A DNA stretch of 64,000 bases, taken from NCBI GenBank assembly GCA_031772625.1, contig CM062816.1:828736556-828800555 (forward strand), in the 5' to 3' direction. The DNA is from Pinus tabuliformis. Taxonomy: Eukaryota > Streptophyta > Pinopsida > Pinales > Pinaceae. Positions 45,418 to 55,400 of the stretch are shown here, piece by piece (positions within the stretch are counted from its first letter, which is position 1; each line of letters begins with the position of its first letter). The notes beneath the pieces were generated by a model. It was not told the DNA's origin, did not search any database, and saw only the letters and a program-made list of their open reading frames with translations. The position numbers and the translations under genes were made by a program.

Positions 45418-47607
45418 TTAAATCTCATGCAGACCCACAGTAGGATATTGTGGGTCTATATATGGGCGGTGGTAAAACTTTTGTTCTTGTTGATCCAAAA
45501 TCTCGGTTATCTCCCAATGTCCTTTCTCCATCAACGCGGCCTCCTTGGAAAGTTTATCAGCATCCTGGTTGTGTTCCCTGTAGATATGAGAAACGGAGAT
45601 GTGATTAAAAGCTGCCTTGAACTGTAGTACTTCATCAAGTATGTTATTGAGTGAGTGAATATGACATGTAGTGATACTGTTGAACCAATTTATAATGATC
45701 TGTGAATCCCCGAAGATGTTTATGCTGTTACATTGATGACTTAAAGCAAAATGAAGCAGATGTCGAAGAGATATAAGTTCAGCGAAGTTGTTGGTCCCGG
45801 CCCCCAAACCAGCCTTGATGAAGTAGGAGTGATTTTCAGATTTGTGCAATATGAACCCACCCCCGCTGCTTTGGACATTGGCAGCCCCGTCGAAATAAGC
45901 CCAAGGAGTTCCCTGATCAATGGAGGGGGGAGGGTTTGGTCTGCGGGATTTTGGTGGAGGCGGATCAGGTAATTCGTTGTATGCACATATGATCCGGGCT
46001 TCAATAAGTGGCCATTGTATGGCCTTCTCTTCGAAAATCAGTTGGTTCCTTGCTTTCCAGATGGACCAATTTATGATAATAGGCAGGTTTACAAATTTAG
46101 TGCCTTTATGACTGTTGCCCCAATCAATCCATGCATTAATAAGGTCGATTCCTCTCCATTCTCCCGTGTATTTTATAACCTGTTTTATGTTGTTCCATAT
46201 TTGTAGTACAACGTTACAATGCAGGAAGAGGTGCTCTGTGGATTCACTGGCACCCTTGCACAGAGCGCATCTCGACGGTCCAAATTGTGCTCTTCGCATG
46301 AGATGCTCACCCGTGGGTACCCTGTTTCTGAGAACGCACCAAGTGAACAATTTTGAGCGAGGGGAAGCAGATAGCTTCCATAAGCTATGCCACCATCGTT
46401 CAAGTACTTCGGGTTTTCTCTGCCATATGATGTGAACGTATCCCTCTTTTGGTGTATATCTCCCACTATCCGCCAGGTGCCAAATGATTTCATCCGATCC
46501 CTCAGATATTCTGACATGAGATTCCATCAGGGCCGCACAGTATTCACTCCATGCATCGTGCCATCTCTGTGGGAGGTTGAGTTGAGCGGCATTCTTCCAA
46601 GCCTGATGGAAAAGGTCAGTTTGCTCTTGGTCCGCGATTTGTGAGATGACTTTAATTCCTTGGGCAGATAGATATTGCACCAGTTCTTGTGGGAGCCTGT
46701 GTCTCCCCCCACAACCGCTCCAAGGATCTAATCCAATGCGGACTCTGCTTCCGTTTCTTATTCTCCATACTATGTTGTTCCTGATCAGAGGGAGAGAATG
46801 AAGGAGGGCTTTCCAGATTGAGGAAATGCCTGTCTTGTTCCAAGATGGGAGCCTCGCCCAATCCAAGATGTTGAGAGGCCAAATGTACTTATGATATGTA
46901 ATGTTTGACCATAAACTTTGAGAGGTGAGCAGTGCCCATCCCATCTTGGCCGCCAGCGCACTAGCAAAGGAAGGTAGATCCTTCAAACCCCAGCCTCCCC
47001 ATTTCTTGGGCAGGGCAATCGCTTTCCATCCGATCCAGGCAAATGTGCGCTTTTCTTTGTTGCCAGCCCAGAGGTATCTGGAGCAGAGCTGCTTGAGTTT
47101 AGATAGGATGTTCCGGGGAATCCAGGCGAGGGCCATCCAGAAAACTGGTGTGGCTTCTAGTACAGATTTGATCAAGGTAAGTCTTCCCGCTCTGGATAGA
47201 TATCTGAAGCTCCAACAAGTAATCCTTTTTTCCACTTTGGTAATCAGCCAGGTCCAATCCGCCACCTTCTGTGTGGTGGGCTTTAGCCAGTAACCCAGAT
47301 ATTTTAATCCCCTGTCCAAGGGCTGTGTGGTGTAAGGGAATGCTTGGCGAGCAGCATATGATTCATTGACCGAGGTATTTACCAAAGTGATAGAAGATTT
47401 GGTTCGGTTAACCTCCATTCCAGTGGCATGTGCAAATAGCTTTAGAATCCTGTTGAATGTCGAGGTGTCTTGTATACTGCCATCGAGTAAGATAAGAACA
47501 TCATCTACAAACAGCAGGTGAGTAATGAAGCAGTCCTCTGATATTTTCAGGCCCCTGATAGTTCCTTCCCTTTTGGCCGAGATGATCAGTCGACTCAAGG
47601 CTTCCAT
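45418..47607 (-). CDS. LINE ORF2, 3' part: RT end, zf-RVT, RNase H
   Basis: A 729-residue open frame from an internal ATG (MEALSRLIISAKREG). Residues 33-36 are FVDD, the reverse transcriptase catalytic motif (variant of YADD/FADD). The RT thumb and connection follow (LKYLGYWLKP, RAGRLTLIKSVL). Residues ~386-475 are a zf-RVT zinc-binding domain (TWCVLRNRVPTGEHL, CALCKGASESTEHLFLHC). Residues ~570-690 are an RNase H with Asp573, Glu610, Asp634 and Asp684 in the expected places (AYFDGAAN, AELISL, GDSQ, NQDADKLSKE). It continues the protein encoded at 47,607-49,586, but a frameshift near 47,640 puts it in another frame, so it is not a start-to-stop gene in its own right. Confidence 0.85.
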   Translation of the reverse strand: MEALSRLIISAKREGTIRGLKISEDCFITHLLFVDDVLILLDGSIQDTSTFNRILKLFAHATGMEVNRTKSSITLVNTSVNESYAARQAFPYTTQPLDRGLKYLGYWLKPTTQKVADWTWLITKVEKRITCWSFRYLSRAGRLTLIKSVLEATPVFWMALAWIPRNILSKLKQLCSRYLWAGNKEKRTFAWIGWKAIALPKKWGGWGLKDLPSFASALAAKMGWALLTSQSLWSNITYHKYIWPLNILDWARLPSWNKTGISSIWKALLHSLPLIRNNIVWRIRNGSRVRIGLDPWSGCGGRHRLPQELVQYLSAQGIKVISQIADQEQTDLFHQAWKNAAQLNLPQRWHDAWSEYCAALMESHVRISEGSDEIIWHLADSGRYTPKEGYVHIIWQRKPEVLERWWHSLWKLSASPRSKLFTWCVLRNRVPTGEHLMRRAQFGPSRCALCKGASESTEHLFLHCNVVLQIWNNIKQVIKYTGEWRGIDLINAWIDWGNSHKGTKFVNLPIIINWSIWKARNQLIFEEKAIQWPLIEARIICAYNELPDPPPPKSRRPNPPPSIDQGTPWAYFDGAANVQSSGGGFILHKSENHSYFIKAGLGAGTNNFAELISLRHLLHFALSHQCNSINIFGDSQIIINWFNSITTCHIHSLNNILDEVLQFKAAFNHISVSHIYREHNQDADKLSKEAALMEKGHWEITEILDQQEQKFYHRPYIDPQYPTVGLHEI

Positions 47608-49586
47608 TACCAGGAGAAAAAGAAGTGGGGATAAAGGACAGCTTGTCTCAGACCTCGCTCAGAATGGAAGAAATGGGAGGCTGCACCATTTATCAGGATA
47701 CTGTAAGTGGGGGATGTTATGCAAGCCATGATCCAATTGATGAGGGGATGAGGGAAGCCCAAATGTATGAGAATCATCTTGATATAGAGCCAGCTGACTC
47801 TGTCAAAAGCCTTGGAGAGGTCGATCTTAAGGAGAATGCTTTTCAGACGTTTAGTCCAGATAGAATGTATGGCTTCCTGGGCAGATCCAATGGCTTCATG
47901 AATTTGTCTGTCTTCTAAGAAAGCAAATTGCTGGGGGGCAATATGCTTGGACAGGATTGGCCTGATCCTGTTGGCAATAATCTTAGATATGATTTTGTAT
48001 AGGACATTACACAGGGAGATGGGGCGGAAGTCATCAAATGAAGAGGGGGAGTCAGACTTGGGGATGAGGGCGATGAAAGTGGAGTTGATCGCATGGTAGA
48101 TTTGTCCCGAAATTCTGCTTTCCTCTACCACCTTTAGGATATCACCTCCTAAGATGTCAAAGAAGGCAATGTAAAACTCAATAGTCCATCCGTCAGGTCC
48201 CGGGCTCTTTTCCTTCTGGAACCATTTGATCGTACTTTCGAGCTCTTCCATGGAAACAGGGTCTGTAAGAGCTTCAGCATCCTCGTTGTTTACAAACCTG
48301 GGAAAGTGTGATGCCACATTGATAATCTCAGCAAGATTGGTCCCAGCAGGGCTCTTGAAAATCCCTCTGAAGTGTGCTGTTCCAAGTTGAGATAATTTAT
48401 TGAAGGTATCTGCCACTCCCCCATCAGGAAGAGGAAGGTCCCAAATGGTATTGGAAACCTTCCTTCCTTTGGCAAAATTATGGAAGAATCTAGAGTTTTC
48501 ATCCCCCGCCTTCAGCCATAATGCCCTGCTTCTCAGTCTGAGCGATTCCTCCCGGAGTTTTAGGATATTTTGCTTTTCCTTCTCCAATTCAATAAGTCGA
48601 GTCTTGCTATCCTCGGAGATGAACCCCAGACTTCTCTCATCCAGAAGGGAGTTTAGGTCTTCTTCAATCTTGATGAGCTGCTCCTCTTCTCTGGCCTTTT
48701 TTGCCTTGGCCCACTCAATCACTATATGCTTGAGCTCAGTCAGATTTTTAACAAATCCCCTAGCCATCGATGCTTCTCTATCTATAGGATGAGAATGCCA
48801 AAAGTCCGAGACCAGTTTAGAGAAGCTAGGATCCTGAAGCCAGAGATGATTAAACTTGTAAGGAGCTTTTGGCTTAGGTAGGGGTCCCTTAATTTCCATT
48901 AGAATTGGGGAGTGATCAGAGATGCCCCCAGATCCCACCCATTGCTTGAAGTGGTGTAGTTGGTGAATCAGCGGCCCTTTTATCAGAAATCGATCCAATC
49001 TGCGAGCCAAAGCCGCTTCCCCAACTCGCCTGTTCCTCCATGTTGGTAGGGGGTTCTGCATGGGAATGTCAACAAGGTCATGCTGCTCCAGCATATTCCT
49101 CATGAATGCAGTGATAGTATCAACTTGCGCCCGAGATCCCCATGTTTCACGAAACCCCAAGGAAAAGTTCATATCCCCCCCCAGAATGATACGATCCAGA
49201 TTCATCAGGTTCCTGCTGAGAAGCATCCTCCAGAAATTTTCTCTCTGTTGGCAAGGGCCATAAATGTTGATGATGCGGAGGGGGAGGCCTAAGTCCAATG
49301 AGAATATGTCAGCCCCCAGGAAACCCTGACCCCCCCAAGAGGAATCCAGTCTTATGGATTTGGGGTTGTATCCAATCGCCAGTCCTCCAGATCTGCCGAT
49401 GGCATCCATAGCTATGAACTTCCATCTGGACGAGATATTTTGCAGAGAGAGGGAGATGGATTCCGCAGGACCTAGGGTTTCTTGCAGGAGGATGATATCA
49501 GGGGATTCGACCTCAAAAAGTCGTTTGAGGGCTAGTTTTTTGGGGGAGCTAGCCAAACCCCTACAATTGAAAGAGAGGCACTTCAT
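47607..49586 (-). CDS. LINE ORF2, 5' part: endonuclease and RT fingers/palm
   Basis: A 659-residue open frame starting at the ATG that overlaps ORF1's stop (ATGA at 49,583-49,586). Residues 1-~232 are an apurinic-type endonuclease: Asn7 in FNCRG, Glu36 in LQETL, GGDMN at 136-140, LDRF at 197-200, SDHS at 223-226. This nicks the target DNA. A coiled segment spans ~290-350. The reverse transcriptase begins near 440: SPGPDG 461-466, RPISLCN 521-527, KIDLSKAFDRV 587-597 with the first catalytic Asp, and RGLRQ 644-648. The frame is lost by a one-base change just after RGLRQ (about 47,640), and the last dozen residues are out of frame. The rest of the RT lies in the frame at 45,418-47,607. Confidence 0.88.
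   Translation of the reverse strand: MKCLSFNCRGLASSPKKLALKRLFEVESPDIILLQETLGPAESISLSLQNISSRWKFIAMDAIGRSGGLAIGYNPKSIRLDSSWGGQGFLGADIFSLDLGLPLRIINIYGPCQQRENFWRMLLSRNLMNLDRIILGGDMNFSLGFRETWGSRAQVDTITAFMRNMLEQHDLVDIPMQNPLPTWRNRRVGEAALARRLDRFLIKGPLIHQLHHFKQWVGSGGISDHSPILMEIKGPLPKPKAPYKFNHLWLQDPSFSKLVSDFWHSHPIDREASMARGFVKNLTELKHIVIEWAKAKKAREEEQLIKIEEDLNSLLDERSLGFISEDSKTRLIELEKEKQNILKLREESLRLRSRALWLKAGDENSRFFHNFAKGRKVSNTIWDLPLPDGGVADTFNKLSQLGTAHFRGIFKSPAGTNLAEIINVASHFPRFVNNEDAEALTDPVSMEELESTIKWFQKEKSPGPDGWTIEFYIAFFDILGGDILKVVEESRISGQIYHAINSTFIALIPKSDSPSSFDDFRPISLCNVLYKIISKIIANRIRPILSKHIAPQQFAFLEDRQIHEAIGSAQEAIHSIWTKRLKSILLKIDLSKAFDRVSWLYIKMILIHLGFPHPLINWIMACITSPTYSILINGAASHFFHSERGLRQAVLYPHFFFSW
49583..49586 (-). 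promoter_or_regulatory. ORF1/ORF2 ATGA stop-start overlap
   Basis: The last bases of ORF1 (TGA) overlap the ATG of ORF2 in the tetranucleotide ATGA. Such overlaps allow termination-coupled reinitiation in several non-LTR elements; here that use is inferred. Confidence 0.75.
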
Positions 49587-51283
49587 GGAGGACCCCTTTT
49601 CGGGGGATTAGCTCTAAGGGCCCCAACAATGGTCGATTGTCGACCTGATGCAACTTCTGCGCCAGCTCTTTTGATGGCTTTGTTTAAATCTGATTTCCTT
49701 CCTCTAGTAGAAGCGGAGCTCACGCCCGAGGGTACAATGCCTAAACCCATATGGTTTGCAGAGGATTCTGGGAGGGAGGTCCGGGGGCGGAGGGAGTATG
49801 GGTGCTGGGGAATCTTATTAACAGGGGTCTCAGAGGACGGAGACGGGGGCGGGGACATGATGAATGGCAGAGTGGGAGGGGCGATAGAAGGAAGAGGAAG
49901 GGGCGAGGGAATATTGCAGTAAGCCATGGAACATGATGCAGAGGAAACATAATCAGAAGATTGTGCAATAGAGATAAAGGGAGAGTTAGAACATGTACCC
50001 GAAGCTTGTGCGGCTGCAGCAGCTGCCCGAGCCCGAGTCAGCGGAGGCGATGGCACCTCGAGGGAATTCATCTCTGAATACACCTGAGCTCCATTGGAAA
50101 CGGAAAATCCTCTCGATGGCTGAGGAACTATCGGGGAAGTCCGCCTGGATGCTATGGGGGATTGTTTTGGAGTGCTGTCCGGTCGCTTGATTAATGGGCA
50201 ATCCTTGTAGAGATGCCCCACTTGGTGGCATCGATTGCACCGAAAGGGTACTCCTTCGTAATCCAGCATCTGATAACGCCTGAGCTTACCCCATTGCAAT
50301 GTAATTCTTTCCTCCAATCCTTCTCTGGTGTCCAGATGCACCAGAATGCGAGCTACAGTCTTCTTCCGGGTATCAAGGTAACCACGATCATGATCCAGAT
50401 ATGTCCCAAGTGCATTGCCGATCTTTTTGAATGATTCTTCGTTCCAATATTGTGTAGGGAGCCCTGGTAATCGGACCCATAAAGGCCCTGCAGCAATTTG
50501 CTCATGCTCAGGATCGAATAACGGACTCCATCTCTTCAGAAGTACAGGAGCAGTTTCAATATGCCAGTATCTTTCGAGGACCGCATTTGTGTGTTCTTCG
50601 TTTGCGAATTGGAGGGAGAACCACCCACGAGGTAGAACCTCAACCTCCGGCACCTGTGTGAGGAGTACTCCCCAAATTTCTTTCACCCAGCGCATCAATC
50701 TGTCCACCGTGTAGGAACGCCCCCGCACGTGCCCTACCAACATTGTGCGAGCTAGAGCCATGGTTGCTTCAAAATCCGGGGAGTCACCGAAGATAACCGT
50801 GGTATCTTTCGAAATTGCCCTAACGCAATTTGACCTCTGCTTCTTGGATCGAGGGGCCGACGGATGCTCGAATAGAGGGTTTGTGACCCCGGGTGGAGGT
50901 GGTCCAGAGGATTTAGGGTTTACAACTGGGGTGCTGAATGCGCCTGAGGGTTTTGCCCCCAAATTTGGAGAGGGGTTTGTCCATGGAACCTCAGGTGCAG
51001 GCTGTGGATCAGGAGGCGGGGATGGGATCTGATCCAGATCAGCGGGATCTAGCAGATGAGAAGCAAGAAAAGAAGCTGTGCCAGGAGAGAGCAGCGGGGC
51101 TGCCAGACCGGTTGAAAAGGGATCCGGCAAGGAGATGACCGGGAGGATATTCTGGGCATCAGAGATATCAGAAAGCGAAGGAACGAAACCCGGGGAGGCA
51201 GATTTAGGGTTAGTGAAAACGACCTGACCTTCCAACGGATCCTCGGAGAAATCCACAAGATCCGTTTCCGGTAAGCCTTCCAT
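49583..51283 (-). CDS. LINE ORF1: DUF4283 + CCHC nucleic-acid-binding protein
   Basis: A 566-residue intact frame. Residues 1-140 are Pro/Ser-rich and probably disordered. Residues ~165-335 are DUF4283 (WGVLLTQVPEVEVLPRGWF, PLWVRLPGLPTQYW, IGNALGTYLDHD). Residues 349-362 are a CX2CX4HX4C knuckle (CNRCHQVGHLYKDC). The C-terminal third is Ser/Pro-rich and basic near its end. The protein is expected to coat the element RNA in the ribonucleoprotein. Start chosen at MEGLPETDLV, the first ATG after a GC-rich leader. Its stop shares bases with ORF2's start. Architecture is shared with the chimeric ORF at 11,969-14,128, but there is no ubiquitin, PPR or USP part here. Confidence 0.9.
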   Translation of the reverse strand: MEGLPETDLVDFSEDPLEGQVVFTNPKSASPGFVPSLSDISDAQNILPVISLPDPFSTGLAAPLLSPGTASFLASHLLDPADLDQIPSPPPDPQPAPEVPWTNPSPNLGAKPSGAFSTPVVNPKSSGPPPPGVTNPLFEHPSAPRSKKQRSNCVRAISKDTTVIFGDSPDFEATMALARTMLVGHVRGRSYTVDRLMRWVKEIWGVLLTQVPEVEVLPRGWFSLQFANEEHTNAVLERYWHIETAPVLLKRWSPLFDPEHEQIAAGPLWVRLPGLPTQYWNEESFKKIGNALGTYLDHDRGYLDTRKKTVARILVHLDTREGLEERITLQWGKLRRYQMLDYEGVPFRCNRCHQVGHLYKDCPLIKRPDSTPKQSPIASRRTSPIVPQPSRGFSVSNGAQVYSEMNSLEVPSPPLTRARAAAAAAQASGTCSNSPFISIAQSSDYVSSASCSMAYCNIPSPLPLPSIAPPTLPFIMSPPPSPSSETPVNKIPQHPYSLRPRTSLPESSANHMGLGIVPSGVSSASTRGRKSDLNKAIKRAGAEVASGRQSTIVGALRANPPKRGPP

Positions 51284-51496
51284 GCCGGACAGCGAATGTA
51301 GCCTCCCGTCGCTGGTGTTGATCTATCGTTCGCTCGCAACCCTATCTGCCGAAAACTGCTCCATCCTGTGGTCCTGTAGCAGCGAACTGCGGCTATCTTC
51401 CCTTCGCGGTTATTGTTGATGCGTGCCGTCAGAGCCTAAACCCATCGCGCACCCTTCTAAGACCTCTTTTTTACTTATCTTATTCAATATATGCTA

Positions 51497-51513
51497 ACTT
51501 AGCTCCAAGTTTT
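51497..51513. repeat. Target site duplication of LINE (right, 17 bp)
   Basis: ACTTAGCTCCAAGTTTT, identical to 45,145-45,161; it marks the 5' end of the full-length LINE. Confidence 0.8.
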
Positions 51514-51844
51514 ATATTAAGATATATTCAATTAAGTAATCTATTTTTTTCCTCAATCCCCTAACATTTTCTTCACAATATTCTAATAATGCATTTCCTA
51601 AAGTTCTTCTACTATCTACAATGAGATTTAATTGCATAAGTAGGATTTTATGGTTTCCCATATTATATCTTGACTCTCATGATAGGTGTGGTTGTTTTCC
51701 TCCCTAACATCTATTATAATAATTCATTACCTTTTTCATGTTTCCCACCCCACTAAAACCCCTTTTTTCCTTGTAAACTTCCATCCTCAGATTTCTAAAT
51801 CCACTATGATCATTCCTTTAATCTTGAGACACTATAAAACAATT

Positions 51845-52425
51845 CTCTTTCCTGAAAACCCCTATCTCCTCTAAACCCATATCTTCCTCTTCCATGATCA
51901 ATAAATCTATTTGCATGCGTGTGTGTGCATGCATGTGGACATGTGTGTATGTGCTCACCTTTATCCTCCTCTTCCATGATCAATCAATTTTTGTGCATGT
52001 ATGCATATGTGATCACCCTGATCCTTCTCTTCCATGATCAATCAATCTATGTGTATCTCTGTGCATGTGCATGTGTGGATTTTTTTCTCTTTCTTGAAAA
52101 ACCCTATTTCCTCTAAACCCCTATCCTACTCTTCATGATTAATAAATGTATTTTGTGTGTGTGTGTGAGCGCCCATGTGTGCATAAATTTTTTAACTTTT
52201 TCTGAAAAATTTTGATGTCCTATAAACCCTTGTCTTCCTCTTCCATGGTAAATCAATTTATCTTTGTGTGCAAACGAGTGAGTGTATGTACATGCATGTT
52301 TTTTGTTTTTTGTTTTTGTTTTTTCCCTAATGTCTATTTCTTGAAAACCTGTATATCCTCTAAACTCCTATCCTCCTTTTCTATGATCAATCAATCTATG
52401 TTTCATGTGTGTGTGTGTGTGTGAC
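51845..52425. repeat. Minisatellite with GT-rich units
   Basis: Five or so units of about 75-170 bp. Each has CCTCTAAACCC, TATCCTCCTCTTCCATGATC, AATCAATCTATG and then a run of GTGTGTGCATG. Copies diverge and differ in GT length. The preceding 51,514-51,844 shows nothing. Open frames in this array are artefacts. Confidence 0.7.
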
Positions 52426-52429
52426 TTGA

Positions 52430-55400
52430 GTTGGAGAAGCATACACACTTTTTATAGATATCATCATTATATCTTGAAGCATTTATAGTTCCAAAATCAC
52501 TTGGATATTCTCAGTGAATTATATTATTCCCCTGGAATAGAAGTTGACATAAAGAACACTAATGTTAAGACATTTGATGTTTATGAAAATGAGCTCTCTA
52601 ACATTAATTTCGATTAAAGGAAAAATAGATGAGTTATCATGTATTATAAATATCTAGATGTATTGTTTATTAATCGAACATTCAATATAGTCGAATTCTT
52701 ATCAAAATAAAATCAACTAGGTTTATGTTACTTTAGCTCTTTTAGAGAGACATTTCTCTCATCTCAAGTTTCAAGATGTTTGATCTAAGATCAACATTTT
52801 TCATAAGGTTTTGTCGCCGACTCTATTGTATGGATGTGATTTTTGCGTATAGAGCTTCAAAAAATATAATGGTCCTATGTTGTAAGAAATCTTATATTAA
52901 CCAGGCTCTCTAAAAAAATTACATTTGAATATCAACCCCTCATGCTATTACTTTTGCATAGTTTGGCTTGTACCCTCTTATCTACAAGATATTATCTCAC
53001 AGTATTAACTTCCTATACCAAATTTACTTCCTAATTAATTATTTGCTTGGTATGTAAACACATCACTTTCTTGATCTCCAATATTCAATGCATTTAGAGT
53101 AACATGACTACCAAAACTTTTTTAATGCAAAATTCACAACTCTTATGCAATTTTTTGGCTTAAAACAACTCTTAAGCACTTTTTTGGCTTAAATATTATT
53201 CCTCCATCCAATATATATATTATTTATCTTAGGCTTATATCTAAAAGAGATATACATAGTGTTATTATGGATGAGGTTTGTACAACATAAGTGATTCATA
53301 TTGGACTTCACTAGCAATATTGTTTTCTCCAAAACTTCATTAATTTTGTACTTATTGTTACACATTATTTTGTCACGCCTCCTACACTTCCCGGTGGCAT
53401 ACCCTGGAGTGCCTAAAACATGACCATTATATAGTATACTCATCCATGTATATAGCTCTGAGACTCTGTTTGGAAAATGTCTTGAGCTTTCCCTGAAGAA
53501 ATAACTCTTAAAACCCTAAAATGAGAGTCATCACTCTTATGAGGCTTAAAACAATGATGGTCGCATGTTACACTATGTTTGACCTGCGATGGCATCACTT
53601 TGTTCCCTTGCATACCCGCAATGATCCCAAAAAAATAATTTTTCCAAAGAGGATGAGAAGCTTCGTGATCTAGAAGCTTCCAGAGCAGCAAGCTGGAGGT
53701 GGTTTCACATAGATGAGGTTGAATCCTCCTAACTTGACCTCTTTGTCTTATCCCTATGAGCTACCTCCTTGAGATGTGGGCCTAATACTATCTTTGGAGA
53801 AGTCCTAACTCCCTCTCCCAGCCTATAAATTCCTCTTCTCCCATTCCCAAATGGTTGGTCTATGTCCATTTGCACCCCTATGCTGAGCTTGTGCCTAGAG
53901 GTTATTCATTAGACTTGGAGAAGGAGTGTTTGGAGAGTTTCTTGGCTTGGACTTGGATTACCACTCGAGGAAAGCCTTTCAACATCAAGGCTATGGTTGC
54001 AAGATTCCCTTTATTCCTTAAATAATATACAATTGTTGGTTCATCTTCCCAAAATATATATGTTCATGTATTTATTAGCTTGACATTCCTTGATCAGTTA
54101 AGTAGGTTTTTATTGGATTTGCTATTGGTTTTGGCATGCTTTGTTGTCTCTTGATCACTTGTGCAGGTACATAAGCGCTGAGAGAAGCAGGAACAAGTCC
54201 GTGACACAAGCGGTTTGAGGCCCTCAACAAAGGAAATTGGAATAACATCAAAACGAGGTAGGTCATCTCTTTCATTCTACTTTTCAATTATAACCTATGA
54301 ATATGTCTAATTGATTGTCACTTCAGTTGCTAAACCCACTCATTGGGCTAGATGGATTGTCTCTATCCACAAATAGGATTAACCTTGTCAACACTTATCT
54401 ATGGATTCAGAATTATTTTTTTCATCACTATAAGTTATATTGGGGGACAAAAATGCTAGAGCCTTTGATCTCATCTTGGGCGATTTAGGGTTTGTTCTCA
54501 TCATCCAAGGATGGTGATAGATCATCACCTACCCAATGACAATTGTATATTTAAGCTTGCAATAGAAGTGGATTGAAATTACTCTTAATCTTCTCCTATT
54601 TGGTCTATTATGAGATTTATAACAAATATTATTTCTTATTTAAAAGTCTTTATATTTTGACATCATACCTTTGATAAACTAGCTGCATGTTTCTTTTTCA
54701 TAAGAGATCTTACTTAGTTTTAGAATAAGTTATTACATACTCTGGTTCTAACTCCATAGGATATCTCTTATATCATATTCAATTATTCAAACAAATAAAA
54801 AGAAACACATATATTTTGCTAACTTTAAAATAAACACTTATCACTAAATCTTATCTATCATCAATAGTATAAGCTTTCTTCAAGATTTTGAAGACAAGAA
54901 AAACAACTATCTCCATATTTCTTTATAATCTTAACCTTATATATTCAAATCATGTATTCCCTCATCTTCCACTAACTCCTTTTTAAACCATATTTCAATA
55001 TACTTATATTTTCTATATATATATATAATAATAATAATAATAATTTTACATTAAAATTAATTAAATTCACCACCAAAAAAAACTATTGCAAAATTATTAA
55101 TCTTTGGATTTCATATTCCTTTTTATTAGAGATAGACTTTGAATAACTACTCCCGTTACATTATTATCGATCTTTGACTTATTTTGATTCTCTAAGTTAA
55201 AAACTTTGTTAACATTATTAGATGGAAGATTGATACTATTTTGATTAAGCTCGTTTTGTGATAAATTCAAGGTTACCAAGAAACTCATTACAAAATATCC
55301 AATAAATTTAATTATGTCAAGATACCGGAAAAGTGATTCTCCATAATAATGATTGTGATGGGACTATAGGATGAGGAATGTGTGACCGGAATTTTTTTAC

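Larger units (their letters stand above)
45162..51496 (-). mobile_element. Nearly complete plant L1-type LINE with RNase H
   Basis: A 6.3-kb minus-strand element between 17-bp duplications. It has a GC-rich 5' UTR of about 200 bp (51,284-51,496), ORF1, ORF2 and a ~250-bp 3' UTR ending in an A-tail (T-run to 45,168). ORF2 order is apurinic-type endonuclease, reverse transcriptase, zf-RVT and RNase H, the plant L1-with-RNase-H clade. A single frameshift splits ORF2; otherwise both ORFs are open. It is far less AT-rich than its surroundings. It has probably lost autonomy recently. Confidence 0.9.
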
